Source of the DNA: Ascochyta rabiei
Lineage: Eukaryota; Ascomycota; Dothideomycetes; Pleosporales; Didymellaceae
Length of the DNA stretch: 64,000 nucleotides
NCBI RefSeq assembly: GCF_004011695.2
Contig: NC_082411.1
Location: forward strand, 806,001-870,000
Reading direction: 5' to 3'
Shown here: piece after piece, positions 23,166 through 34,452 of the stretch
Position numbering within the stretch: the stretch's first letter is position 1
How the letters are laid out: every line of letters starts with the position of its first letter
The notes under the pieces: generated by a model
What the model saw: the letters and a program-made list of their open reading frames with translations, nothing else
Told to the model about the DNA's origin: nothing
Databases searched by the model: none
Made by a program: the position numbers and the translations under genes

Positions 23166-24224
23166 CTAGTTGTACTGCCTCCGCGTAGCAGCGAGTTCCT
23201 CCTCCCTCTTCTTCTTAGCCTCCTCGAGCTTCCTCAGCATGCGGACGCTCCCGCCCGAAGCCTGCCACCACAGCTCCGTGCCCGAGCGGATCAGGCGCTC
23301 GGCGGCGCTCGTGGGGCCGTCGACGGCCGGGCGGATGTCGAGGTGGAAGACGGGCTCGTCGTCGGATACGGCTTCGCCTTCGTAGTAGTCGATGACGTAG
23401 CGCACTTCTTTGCAGCCTTGCTCGTTGCATCGCTCTATGAACCAGTCGTGGCGGTCAAAGGGGGGCGCTGTCCCGTACTTCTCCGGGTTCAGCCACCCGA
23501 GCCACTGCGCGATGGTTGCCTTGGGTGTGCGTTCTGTCGGGCGGCCAGTGAAGCGCAGCAGTTTTGGGGGTTGGACGTCTCGCACGTCCCAGGTCGTTGT
23601 GTCGAATGCGTCTTCGTGTATGCCCAGCTTCAGATTGGCGAGCTGCTCGCCGTTCTTGCAGATCTCATAGCCCTCTTTCAGGCCGCGCGAGAACCGGCGC
23701 TCCCATCCCATAATCCCGGCCCAGGCGCCTTCGTTCAGGAAGTTGTGCACAGAGACCATGGACTCGACAGCCGTGACGTCGGTGTCGGTGTAGCCTTTGC
23801 GCAACATGGCGTTGTACATTTGCTGGGGCGAGGGGTACTCCCAGAGCGAGCCGTCGCCCTTGGGGATCGTAGAAGCCTCACGGGAGAGGGGGAGGTCGCG
23901 CGATTGGATTTCGGCTTTCTTGTTGTCGAGCTCGGAGAACATGTTGTTGAGGGGGTTCAGCTTCGCGAGAAGGCCGGTCTTGGGTTCGGGGGTCGAAGCG
24001 GGGTTCGCAGGAGGTACGTAGGGGCAGGCGCCCTTGGGAACTTCTGCTTTGGCAGGAGGTGTCGCTTTCTTGTGCATGGGACACTGTGGCTACCATCTGT
24101 TAGAGGCGTCTGGCGGGAAAAGCGATAAACATACAGGAGGCTCTGCATTGCCTGTGGGCATGGGGTGCGGCGCAACAGGCGCAGCAGGCGCGGAAGGCGT
24201 AGTGTCTGCCCAGAACCAACCCAT
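23166..24224 (-). CDS. CYC3: Cytochrome c heme lyase (holocytochrome c synthase)
   Basis: Attaches heme covalently to apocytochrome c (or c1) in the mitochondrial intermembrane space. Two exons, 24224-24135 and 24083-23166, with a 51-bp intron (GTATGT; CTAAC branch); 335 aa. The N-terminus MGWFWADT is typical. Two Cys-Pro heme regulatory motifs are present, Cys31-Pro32 (created by the exon join) and Cys50-Pro51 in ACPYVPP. The core contains SREASTIPKG, WEYPSPQQMYNAMLRKG, VHNFLNEGAWAGIMGWE and PFDRHDWFIERC. That segment and VRYVIDYYEG match the conserved synthase domain. Whether it serves c, c1 or both (CYC3 versus CYT2) cannot be decided from sequence; most filamentous fungi have both types. 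Confidence 0.93.
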
Positions 24225-24544
24225 AATTACGAACTGTATGGAGGAAGAATCAAGATCTGAAGAAGAGGCAACGAAGGGTAAATGCTGATGGTCTGCGCGT
24301 GGCGGAGATCTCGGGGGAGAAAGAATTTGGCCGCAGCCTCGGAAAGAGCAGGGTCCTCGTCGTCATTCCATGATGCACGCACGACTCACTAGTCAGCTGC
24401 TGCACGTTGATTGGCTGCACTAAACGCAACGCGTGAATGTTCAAAACTGTTGTGTAAATTCTTATAGTCTATGCCATGGTATCGTACGTCAGTTTCTGCA
24501 TGCTGCTTGTGTGCCAAATGTGCTTTTTGATCCCTCTCAGTCCT
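24225..24544. other. Short intergenic region
   Basis: 320 bp between the heme lyase start (24224) and the YIP1 stop (24545), both minus strand. It must contain the heme lyase promoter. Nothing else seen. Confidence 0.6.
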
Positions 24545-25580
24545 TCATGCTGCCCCAGCGACTTGACCCAGCTTGCCAGTACCCCGAGAGCTGAAAATAG
24601 CCATGATACCAAAGCTGCCATAGAACAGTACCATAGGATACGCGACGAGACCCCTCATCGAAGTCATGCGACCTACACAAGTAAGCGGTTTGTAAAAGGA
24701 CGCAACGTTGACAAGACTTACCAGCGATGGTAAACATCGAGCTCGAAGAGTATGAGCACCACATGATAGACAGACTTGTGACAAGGTAGCCAAAAAGGCC
24801 GTCCAGCGGTACAACAATGCCCAGGGTCGAAACCAGAACAAGCGGAAGCAGACAGTAGCCTACGATCGAAGCTGACCGAGGATATGTCAACGAAGAACCG
24901 AGGTGCGAGCCATGTTGGCGGTCGTGGTCCTGTCCTGCAACGGCCTCATCCGCGCTTATAGGCGGCGACATGAGTGAGATGATCTGATGGAGCAGTATTG
25001 TGCCCACAAGTCCCAATCCTATCGCATGTTAGGAGCGCTCAATGAGTTTGCGCCAACAAACATACCGTAGATGTAACCGAAGTGGAGCTTTCCAGAGAGC
25101 TGTACCATGTTAGAACCTCTACATTTACGTAAAACCCGTCCTACTCACCAGAAGAGATGTGCCGAAGATGAAGAAGAAAAGAATGGGGCCCGCAACGTCG
25201 CTGTCGTCCATGATGTGCGGTTCGATACGTCGAAAAGGGTTCAGCACCGCCAGTGTCTTCATCTGAATGTGTCCGAAGTTGACCCCAAGTTCTTCAAGCA
25301 GCGGTGGTTCTCCTTCGTAGCCTTCTGCCCCAAAAGCAGCAAGCCATCCTGTTCGCAGCCCTGAATCCCCCATGCCCATCTGTCCGCTGACGCCGGGCGC
25401 AGAGAACCCCTGGCCATATTGTGTAGGGAAAGTTTGAGCCTGGGGTGCGCCATAGTTGGCCTGGAAAGGCGTCGAGTGGCCAGACACTGGCTGATTCGAA
25501 AACGAGGAGGAGTAGAATTGGAGGTTCTGCGCACCCCCACCGCCGTACTGAGGGTTTTGTCCGTAACCGTATGAGGCCAT
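24545..25580 (-). CDS. YIP1: YIP1-family Golgi/ER membrane protein
   Basis: Multispanning protein that binds Ypt/Rab GTPases and works in ER-to-Golgi vesicle formation. Four exons, 25580-25149, 25099-25066, 25018-24722 and 24672-24545, with introns of 49, 47 and 49 bp; 296 aa. A Gly/Gln/Tyr-rich cytosolic N-terminus precedes PPLLEELGVNFGHIQMKTLAVLNP, which is close to the YIP1/YIPF5 signature. About five hydrophobic segments follow (for example GPILFFFIFGTSLL, GYCLLPLVLVSTLGIVV, AYPMVLFYGSFGIMAIF). The 34-nt second exon encodes only LSGKLHFGYIYG. The gene is in a head-to-tail run with the heme lyase and F-box genes. Confidence 0.93.
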
Positions 25581-26334
25581 TGCGTGTAATGTATATGTTC
25601 AAATCCGACAATCGAAAGGTGTGGTGGAGTGTATCCTGGATATGCAGACGTGTCCGAAGGCTGCTGATGTGGAAGCCTGGCCTTGTCGCGTGGATTGAAC
25701 GAGTTACGTGGAGGGACCGAGCGACGTCACCGGAGTTGAACAAAGGGAGCGATGGGAAATGCGAAAAGAGCGAGTCAAAAGTCGAGGTGAACCGCGAGTG
25801 CGTGAACGCAGGAGAAGAAGCAATTCCTTGTGTGGTTGTTTGTTGAAGCTCGATAATGGCAGCCACATGTCATCGTTGGCCGGAAGCTCCTACCTGATTC
25901 GTCCGCCGCACATCACGTGCCTTGAATTGGACATGTCGTTCTTTTGACGCACAATGAACCATGATAGACAGAAAACAGGTAATGCGAAGGGAATATTGCT
26001 GACTTCGGACATGAGGCTGCTTCTGAGGGCTTGTAAGAATTCTCCTTCGTTCGGGGCGGCTGTCGGGCATGCTGTGATCTACATGTGTCATGCGACTCTG
26101 CTTAAAGTCATGAAAGTAGTCAGTCGAAACTGTAGAAAGTGGTTCAGAAAGTTCACATCAATCAGGAGCAGTCGTAGTTTACTGAGAGTGAGGGGGGTAT
26201 CGATATCAATGCCAGTCATCAGGTCATCATCATCATCATCATCATCATCATCAGTTTACACCATTCTTACTTGCAAGTCACCATAACTCAACACAAACGC
26301 GGCAGCATCAAAGCCAGACCTACGTAGCCCGTCT
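25581..26334. other. YIP1 upstream region
   Basis: 754 bp between the YIP1 start and the F-box stop, both minus strand. It contains a (TCA)10 microsatellite at 26224-26253. Open frames here show no family resemblance. Confidence 0.6.
26224..26253 (+). repeat. (TCA)10 microsatellite
   Basis: Ten exact TCA units, 30 bp, about 80 bp downstream of the F-box stop codon. Confidence 0.9.
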
Positions 26335-28177
26335 CTAGTACATCTCGACAGTCCTTCGGGAAGTGAAGTTGCACCAGTCACACTATTTGGATGTTAGCAC
26401 GTACAAGCTGGCTACGACTTCGCCAAAGAGGAAGACCTTGTCTACTCACCATAGTGTCAGATGATGCAGCGTTGTCCTCGAGACAGTATTCATTCTGGCA
26501 TTTCTTACACTTTCGAATAAATAGCTCCTTGCAGCTTATACACTGCAACGTGTCAATCGGCGTCCAAAATTACCAATCAGCAGCACTTACTGTATGGCCA
26601 CAGCCGAAGCAGTCACGTCGAACGCCAATAATCTGAAAAACTTCATGTCAGCCTGTTTCCTAGTAACAAGTCGAGCACATACCTTGGCGCGACAAAGCCA
26701 GATCCAAGGTGTCATTATCCAAAAGCAGGTTCCAAGTTCAGTCAGGGGCACTGAGTCCGGATCCAGCTGCGTGGTAATTGCCTTAGCAAGGGCCATTGCC
26801 TTGCGCGCCAAGGTACATCCTTCATCCCCACATTCCGTTGCTTCCTGCGCCGGCCATCATCTCACCGACTAGACATTGATCTACGCAAAGGCCCATATGT
26901 ACCTTGATGGTTTGCTTCGGAATCATGGAGGTGGTCCCGTTGATTTGCAGGCTTTCGGTAAGCTCGGTCTGTTGGAGTTCGGTTCGCTGGGCAACCGTTG
27001 ATCCAGCATAGCAGTCCTCGTCCCACCACTTGTGGCACCTCTCGCACCAGCGGCCCTTGAGGCAGTCTTCGCAGCGCATGTACAAAGGTGGAGGGCCTGA
27101 TCCGTCGATGGTGTGTGGAAGCTTTGCCGCGCGCAGTGTGCTTCCGTGTAGCGGCATGGGGCTCAAAAGAGGGAAAGCAGATGCAGGCGAGTTGCCGAAT
27201 ATCGCGGGTCCTTCAGAAGCAGAGTGACAAGTCTCGCAACCATCTGGCCCCAGCGCGACGGTGGCAATGGTAGGCCTGAGAAAGGAAGCTGGGTGTGGCA
27301 TGCCGCTAGCAGCGCCTTCTCTGACATGGGCTTTGCTAGGGTCGTGGCGTGGTCCTCGGCAAAGAACAGCGTCGAAGGAGATGAGGCCCTCGCACGCCTG
27401 GACGACCTCAGCCCACTCTGGGGAAGGGCGCTTCACAATCATCTTGCCGGATGACTGGTACCATCTGTCTTCTGTCCGTGCCAGCGCAGTGTTGAGCGCA
27501 TGCGATGACTTTTGGTTCCACTCTGCGCCGATTTGAGCCCCTTGTGAAGACATGACGCCTCGAGAGGCCGATGGAGAAGGCGCTCGCGGTGCGTCTGTCT
27601 CGTAGTGTCGATCGCGAGGTCCAAAAAGGTAGATGCCTTTGACTCGAGGCGTGCCTTCAGGCCTCGAGGGGCGGACCGCGTATCTGAGGTACTGCTGGAG
27701 CTTACGCTCGTTCAAGTGCTTGACTTCTCGAATCGACAGCAGTCTGACATTGTATCGGTCTTGGGTGAGGAGCTCCTTGACGAACTCGGCTGTAACGCTC
27801 AGGCCGTCGAGGACCAGCGTGTGTACGTTGCGTAGGACGCGCTGCTTCTCAAGCCTGTAGACGATGCCGCGAAGGGGACCCGAGTAGAAGTCATCTTCGG
27901 ACAGCGACTCGTCCATGCGCTCAGCGCGCCAAGTGATGCCGCCGCCATCGAGCGGACCATCAAAGGGTAAGAGTGCGGATTTGATGGGCGACAGATCGAG
28001 GTATCGAAAAGCTTCTGGTGATTGGCAGATGACGTTGTACAGCGCTTTGGAAGTCGATGCAAGAGCGAAAAGTGAGGAGACTGGTAGGTATGGCGCAGTT
28101 TGGTGCAAGATCAAGGAGTTGGAGAGAAGGTCGACCAGGGAGGTAGGTAGATGATGGGAAGAAGTGGAGGGACCCAT
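26335..28177 (-). CDS. F-box-like protein with Cys-rich zinc-binding C-terminus
   Basis: Five exons, 28177-26903, 26844-26683, 26632-26591, 26542-26450 and 26382-26335 (introns 58, 50, 48, 67 bp); 539 aa, every join in frame. Reading through the first intron would stop at 26822 and lose the last 114 residues. Residues about 11-50 look like an F-box (LVDLL, PVSSLFALASTSKALYNVI), suggesting a Skp1-Cullin ligase adaptor. The second half holds many Cys pairs: CETC, CEDC, CERC, then CGDEGC, CFGCGHTCISC, CKKC and a last CDWC contributed by exon 5. This is enough for several zinc sites, RING- or LIM-like in density, but I recognise no named fold. Substrate unknown. Start ATG at 28177; the longer open frame has no earlier ATG. 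Confidence 0.85.
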
Positions 28178-29252
28178 GGTGGTAAGGTGTCGCGACTCGG
28201 GATGACGCGACTTGGGGTGTCGCGACTTGGGAGGGAGCTTGGGACAGAAATGCAAGCAACGAACGAGTATGCTGGAGGCTAGGAGAGGGTACTCACCAAC
28301 TTTTTATTCACGCGAGGCACAGGGTGGGACAGCAGGGCAGACGACACGTGCCACCAGTGCGGCCCTGCAGGACGTGGTGTTGAGGGCGTTTGATGTCCCC
28401 TTCCCTGATGACGATCAGCCAGGAGCATAGCACGGTAGCGCCAAAGCCACAGCCAAGCCATTCATGTCTGCAAGTAGATGGCTTTCTGCGAGACCAGGGT
28501 CCATGGTGAAGCACGGGTTGGAGCTCAACACGACGGCCAAGCATTGTTAAAGTCCTGGGCGTGGAGGTACAGAGGCAGGCCCAAACAACGGCCGTCAAGG
28601 CATCTGGAAGACGGGCCGCAGGACGGCGCCGGTGGGAACGGTGGGAACGGTGAGAACGGTGAGAACGATGAGAACAGTGGGACAGATCTGGGGGAGGAGC
28701 TGTTGGGGCAAGCCAGCCAGGGCGGAGCTATCGGCGGCGACGGCACGTTTATCAGACGCGATTATCAGATGGAATCAGACAGGGCGGGCCATGATCACGG
28801 CGACATTGCGTGATGGAGGCGGTCAGCGCGGCCGTACATAGTAGAGACCTGCCAGATCAGTTGGCTGCAGTTTGTTGGCGGTTCAAACATGCCATGGCAA
28901 TGCAGCGTTTGTGCTTGCGTGCTTGCATGCTTTCCTGCTTTCCCGCTTTCCTGTTTTCATGCTTTCATGCTTTCCCGCTTTCGCTTTCGCTTTCATGTCA
29001 TGTTCGTGTTCATGTTCGTTCATGTTCGTGTTCGTCGACGCGTCGCGTGCGTGCTGCTCGGCTAGCCCCTGACGACAGAGTCCAGACGACGGCCCCCCAG
29101 ACGAAGGCTGCTTCGAATCTTCCAGACGGAGAGCCGCATCGTGTGTCAGCGAGATTTGCCTTGACGCGCAACACTGAACAGGACGACCCGGATGTGAGGT
29201 CCACCTTCCCTGCACACACTCCGTGCATGCACCTACACCGGCAGATCCCATC
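28178..29252. other. Divergent intergenic region
   Basis: 1.07 kb between the F-box gene (-) and the UFD1-like gene (+). It holds GGTGGGAAC 9-bp repeats (28631-28680) and a CTTTC/GTTCAT-rich tract (28921-29036). No convincing gene. Confidence 0.65.
28631..28680 (+). repeat. Degenerate 9-bp repeat (GGTGGGAAC)
   Basis: About five consecutive units with G/A variation (GGTGGGAAC to GGTGAGAAC to GATGAGAAC). Confidence 0.8.
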
Positions 29253-31622
29253 ATGGCCACAGATGCTGCAGATGCTGAGCCCGCAGAGCTCAAGTGGTCC
29301 GCGCAGTACACCCTCGCCCACAACACTCGCACCACCCAGCTGCCCGGCGACAAGATCCTGCTGCCTCCGTCCGCCCTGGAACAGCTTCTTGCCGCAGCTC
29401 CCGTCGTCACTTTCGATTCAAACCGCCCCCACATCACTTCCTTCGACCCTTTCAATCCATACACCCACGCAGCCGAGCGCCAGGCCCGCGCCCACTTTCA
29501 GGACCGCCACCAGCAGCTACCGCACCCGCTCACCTTTCGACTCGTCAACCCAGACAATGGCCGCGCTGTGCACGCAGGCATACGCGAGTTCTCCGCCGAC
29601 GAAGGGGAGATTGTCCTCAGCTCTTTCATAAGAGATGCCTTGGGTATCGAGCCAGGTTCCGTCGATTCTTCGAGAGGTGCAAGTCCAAACACGCAAAACG
29701 GCGTCGACGAGGCTATGGGCAACCGCGAGGCTGTCAATGCCGCCACATCCACCAACATCACAGTACATGCCAAGCAACTCCCCAAAGGCACCTTCGTCAA
29801 GCTACGCCCACTCGAGGCTGGCTACGACCCCGAAGATTGGAAGTCACTTCTCGAAGAGCATCTGCGCTCCAACTTCACTACCCTAACCAACCGCGAGGTC
29901 CTTGTTGTATACGGCGGTCGAGGGTTGGGTGGCAAGCGTGAAGAATACCGCTTTCTCGTTGATGGCTTCAAACCAGAAGGCGACGGCATATGCGTGGTCG
30001 ACACAGATCTCGAGGTCGACATTGAGGCCTTGAACGAAGAGCAAGCACGAGAGACGCTGAAGAGTATTGTCGCCAAGAGGCAGAAAGCCCCAGGGACCAC
30101 CGAGGGCAGTTCTACGGGAGGCGCACTCGATATCTTCAGAGGCAAGCATGGGCAGGTCCTCGATGGCGAATACGTCGATTTTGAGCTGGGCTCGTGGGAC
30201 AGAACGCAAGGGCTCGACATAACCCTCAGTGGTGTAGACGATGATAAGGAGCTTGACCTATACGTAAGCCCACACTCGGCACAACAGCGTGTCCGACCCC
30301 GAGAAGACGAGCATGTTTTCGCCGACACATCGAGCCACTATCCGAAAAGCATACGAATACAGCCCACCAACGCAGAGCTCGACGGAGCAGAAGCTATTTG
30401 GATCTCCGTACGCGCATATCCCTCAGAGTCCTCGTCGAACACCCCAAAACCATTCCACTTGAGAGTTTCAATCTTTGACCCTACGTCGAAAGTCGCAGCA
30501 GATGAAGATGCAAATAATTCAACAGCACACGGCCCAGATGAAGTGCAGTGCAAAAACTGCACTCAATGGGTGCCCAAGGCCTCGCTCTTTCTGCATGAGA
30601 ACTTCTGCTTGCGAAACAACATCCTCTGCCCGCAAGGATGTGGGCAAGTCTTTCAGAAGCGCTCTCCCGCATTCCAGGGCCACTGGCATTGCCCCCACGA
30701 TACCTTCACCGGCAACACGTCCCTTAGCCGTCAGAAGCACGACGCCATCTACCACACAGCCCAAAACTGCACCTCCTGTGGTCTCGACTTCCCCTCTCTC
30801 CCCACTCTCGCACACCACAAAACCACCACCTGCCCTGGCAAGCTCATCCTCTGCCGTTTCTGCCACCTCCAGGTCCCGCAGGAAGGCGACCCGACCGAGC
30901 CTCCAAACCCCGAACTCCTCCTCTCAGGCCTCACACCGCACGAACTTGCCGACGGCGGCCGCACGACAGAATGTCACCTATGCAACAAGATCGTTCGCTT
31001 TAGAGACATGGAAACGCATCTCCGCCACCACGACCTCGAGCGCCTTTCTCGCCCCGCCCCGCGCCTATGCCGCAATGAGAACTGCGGACGCACGCAGGAC
31101 GGCGCAAGCAAGACCGGTGACACGCGTGCAGGCACGCGCAAGGGCCAAGGACCGGGCAACGAAATCGGGCTCTGCAGTGTGTGCTTTGGCCCGCTATACG
31201 TCTCCTTGCACGATCCAGAGGGAAAAGCTCTACGTCGCCGCATCGAGCGACGCTACCTCAGCCAGCTGCTCACCGGGTGCGGCAAGCCGTGGTGCCGCAA
31301 CGCCTTCTGTCGCGCTGGCAGGAAGAATCTCGGCCAGCCCGATCAGTCGGTGCCTACGCGCGAGGCGATTCCCATGGTTAAGCCGTTCCTCGAGGGCATG
31401 GACGGGAGGGGGTATACCACGCCGCTGCACTTCTGCGTCGACGAGGCGAGCCAGAAGCGCCGCACGCTGGCGGACATGCTGACGGCTGAAAGTGGCGTGG
31501 AAGGGAAGGGAGGCTATGCCATGGAATGGTGCGTCGCTGCGCTTGAAGCAGAGGGCGGAGACTTGGACAAGGCAAGGGCGTGGCTGAAGGGCTGGGCACC
31601 CCAGCGGACCGAAGCCCAATGA
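29253..31622 (+). CDS. UFD1-like ubiquitin-pathway protein with AZUL-type zinc finger
   Basis: Single exon, 789 aa. The N-terminal ~250 residues resemble UFD1 (PGDKILLPPSALEQLL, HPLTFRLVNP, KGTFVKLRPLEAGYDPEDWK, then LEEHLRSNFTTLTNRE), a domain that binds polyubiquitin with Cdc48/p97. A C2-like stretch and a zinc-finger region follow (CKNC near 432, several CxxC/H groups, CRFC near 534, CHLC near 574). Near 667-692, LLTGCGKPWCRNAFCRAG matches the AZUL finger of UBE3A ligases. The last ~40 residues (AMEWCVAALEAEGGDLDKA, then RAWLKG) look like a UBA/EF-Ts helical motif. It is much longer than canonical Ufd1 (about 350-400 aa), so it is a paralogous family rather than the Cdc48 cofactor itself. 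Start: the open frame begins earlier but 29253 is the first ATG. Confidence 0.85.
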   Translation: MATDAADAEPAELKWSAQYTLAHNTRTTQLPGDKILLPPSALEQLLAAAPVVTFDSNRPHITSFDPFNPYTHAAERQARAHFQDRHQQLPHPLTFRLVNPDNGRAVHAGIREFSADEGEIVLSSFIRDALGIEPGSVDSSRGASPNTQNGVDEAMGNREAVNAATSTNITVHAKQLPKGTFVKLRPLEAGYDPEDWKSLLEEHLRSNFTTLTNREVLVVYGGRGLGGKREEYRFLVDGFKPEGDGICVVDTDLEVDIEALNEEQARETLKSIVAKRQKAPGTTEGSSTGGALDIFRGKHGQVLDGEYVDFELGSWDRTQGLDITLSGVDDDKELDLYVSPHSAQQRVRPREDEHVFADTSSHYPKSIRIQPTNAELDGAEAIWISVRAYPSESSSNTPKPFHLRVSIFDPTSKVAADEDANNSTAHGPDEVQCKNCTQWVPKASLFLHENFCLRNNILCPQGCGQVFQKRSPAFQGHWHCPHDTFTGNTSLSRQKHDAIYHTAQNCTSCGLDFPSLPTLAHHKTTTCPGKLILCRFCHLQVPQEGDPTEPPNPELLLSGLTPHELADGGRTTECHLCNKIVRFRDMETHLRHHDLERLSRPAPRLCRNENCGRTQDGASKTGDTRAGTRKGQGPGNEIGLCSVCFGPLYVSLHDPEGKALRRRIERRYLSQLLTGCGKPWCRNAFCRAGRKNLGQPDQSVPTREAIPMVKPFLEGMDGRGYTTPLHFCVDEASQKRRTLADMLTAESGVEGKGGYAMEWCVAALEAEGGDLDKARAWLKGWAPQRTEAQ

Positions 31623-31881
31623 GTCAGGATACGAGCGGTTGGAGAACCTTGCATTGCCTTGCGTTGCCTTGCGTTGCATACTCGGAGTTTCAAGTAGAGC
31701 ATAGAGACACGAGAGATACCCCGAATGAAGACACGACTCGAGAACATGCACCATGACATTCATACTATATACGACCCACTCACTAAGCCATCCTAGCCTG
31801 CCCACCGAGCAAGCACACTCCACCGCCAATGCAACCTATATACCGAAAGAAATAGCAGTAGCGGCGATCCATGCCTAACCC

Positions 31882-34452
31882 TCAGATGTTGTACTTGATG
31901 TACCCAATCGTGTTCGGGTAGACGCTCAAGTTGTCCGACCAAGTGGCGTAGTCGCGCCCGTTGATGGTCAGCATCTGCTCGACGCCGACTTCGCTGAGGG
32001 CAAAGGCTTGGAAGCTCGAGGCGCCCTCGATGCTCAGGATGCGGTTCTGGCAGATTCGCCGGCCGTTGGGCGCGTCGGGTGAGCTGCACGATACGTCGTA
32101 GTTTGTGAAGAAGGAATAGAGGCCGCCGCCGTAGATGAGGACGTTGCTCGAGTCCACGACGCGGAGGCCGTACGCGCTCTGTCCCGCAGCGTAGACGGGG
32201 TCGTTGTAGGCGGCTTGGCGAACGTAAGGTTGACTGAGTGCGTCTGGTTTCGGCATGTAGTAGGGCGTCTCGGTTTGGATGAAGCCGGCAAAGATGTCAG
32301 ATGCTTTGCTGAACTGGTACTGGTATAAGGCGTGGTGCTCAACGCCGTTGGCCCATAGCCAAGTGCCTCTGCCTTCCACCAGGAGACCACGTCCGGTGAA
32401 GATGGAGACGCGGGTAGAGTTCCAGTCGTCAAGGTCGTGATCTGCCGTCCAGAACCAGTTGTTCTATCAGGGATGTTAGCAATAACGCTGCAGAGATCGA
32501 ACATGCCGGCTTACCTCAAAGTACGCTCCTGAAGCAGAGCTGGTTACATGGACGTTGGTGTGCGCAGCAAAGCACTGGGGGTTAACGGAACCGGTAGGGC
32601 ATTGTGCGACTTGATGTCCTGTACCCTTCGCTCCTCCGACGCGCGTGTGAACATCCCAGATACCTGAGCCACGGGCGGTCCTCAGGTTGTATTCAATAAG
32701 CTTGGCACCGGCGGTTCCTCCTTGGGTTTGCACAAGCATGTCTGACCACTCGATACTTCCGCTTTCTCCAGCTTTACCAATTCGAACCACGGGTCTGGGA
32801 TTGTTTTGGTCTGAGAACGCACTACCAGAGCCCATGATGGCTGAGAATGTCTCTCCGACCGCACGAAGTCCGGGAGGGAAGTCGAGTGTGTTGGTGACCC
32901 GATATACGCCATGTTCGAAGAAAAGAACCTTGTTCTCCCGTATAGCTCGGTTGATGGCGTTCTGCACTGCAACAGTGTCGTCAGTGTCGCCGTTTCCTGT
33001 TGCACCAGCGCCACGAGCGCTGATGAAACTGCCCACGCCCAAGCTCTCATACTGAGGCTTTGATTTGGAGTAATATTTGCCGTTTTCTACAAGACCCGCA
33101 GGCCGCGCCGCTGCCGTCAGAGGGCCCTGGAATTTCTCTGGCCCACTAGGGGTGTATCTGTTGCCTTGGCCCCAAGTACCAATGGTGATGGATCCACCAG
33201 CAAGTACTGTGGTGCCACCAGGCCCTTTGACTGCGACTGGTACATTGTTGAGCTTGATGTTCTCCAGGGTGAGTTGTCCAGCGCCGATGGGTTTTGTGCT
33301 CGTGGTCCAGGCTTGATCAACGAAAGTGGGGCAGTTGGTGATCTCGCTGTCGATGATTACAACTGATCCGACCTCAAGCTTGTTGCTCTGTGCACCGTTC
33401 GTCATAGCGAAGGCGGTGCCACAGTCGCTGATCGTCAGACCAGAGTACAACCATCCCCAGTTCCAAATTTGGGAGATACCAGTGACAGCCTTGGAGATCT
33501 TGACGTTTCGCATGGTGAATTGCTGGTTACCGATGTTCATACCGTACAGGCCACCCTGGATATCAAGGTCAGCCATATGGCCTCCAGAACCTGTTCGAGT
33601 CAGCATAGTTCACATGTGTCTTAAGATAGACTTACCATTCTCCACAAAGATACCGGCATGGACAGAGTTGGAGGCTTGAGTCATGCGAATCTTGACGTTC
33701 TGGATTGTGGTTGCCTGCGAAGCCGGCCAATGGATCGCTTGGAAGCCAGCGGTCGGGGGTCTCGCAGTGCCGTCAATGATCAAGTTTCGGATTTGGCGCA
33801 TGAAAAGGTTCGTGGAGGTCCATCCCGGCTCACCGTTCTGGTTGCTATAAGGGCTAGCATCGATCAAGGCTAAAGCTTCAAGGTTGGCAGAAGCCTTAAG
33901 AGTAGGTAGGCTTTGAGGGTTGCCAATAAGCTGGGTCATGTAGTAGAAGATAATCGGCTTTGCGATGAGATATGTTCCAGAAGGGATGTATACGACAGCA
34001 GGAGTGTCGGTCGAAGAATCGCATACCCATGGGCCACAGCGGTTTCCGTCACTGATGGCACGGTTGATCGCGTCCGAGTCGTCAGTGACACCATCGCCTT
34101 GCAAAGTCAGCCAGGCTTCAGTCCGCACAGCGAGTAGCTTACCCTTAGCCCCATAGTCCAATACGTTTCGGAAAACCTTGTATCCAGCGGGGTTAGGATT
34201 GAAAGGAGCAATGCCTTTGCCAGACAGGTCGTTCAGCCAGTAGCCATCAGCCGCTGCTCGCGGCTGCAGTTTCCCGTCGAGAACGACAGATTCGAAATCC
34301 GTGGATGCAGGGTCGGCCGCCCGAGGATTTTGCGCTGTCAGGAGAGGCGATTAGCTATGCAATGCAACGACTGCTACCTCTGGTAACCTACATATGGCTG
34401 CACTGTGAGCGCCAGCTACCCATAGGCAGAGTAAAGTTGAGAAGATATACAT
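31882..34452 (-). CDS. Secreted GH55 exo-beta-1,3-glucanase
   Basis: Hydrolyses beta-1,3-glucan (cell wall or callose/laminarin) outside the cell. Five exons, 34452-34392, 34334-34143, 34097-33636, 33590-32515 and 32463-31882 (introns 57, 45, 45, 51 bp); 790 aa, normal for GH55. A signal peptide is clear: MYIFSTLLCLWVAGAHSAA. Two right-handed beta-helix halves follow, each opening with a pectate-lyase-like motif: NVLDYGAKGDGVTDDSDAIN (the first exon 2/3 join restores it) and SARGAGATGNGDTDDTVAVQ. The rest shows typical GH55 runs (GGHMADLDIQGGLYGMNIGN, GVEQMLTINGRDYATWSDN). I did not assign the catalytic Glu. A TATA-like GATAAATAG lies about 130 bp upstream of the ATG. Confidence 0.95.

Noticed and set aside
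26822..26902. Read-through end of the F-box gene as a single-exon protein
   Set aside because: A 58-bp intron with donor after Lys425 and acceptor before GAAGCAACG keeps frame into Cys-rich exons, a better model.
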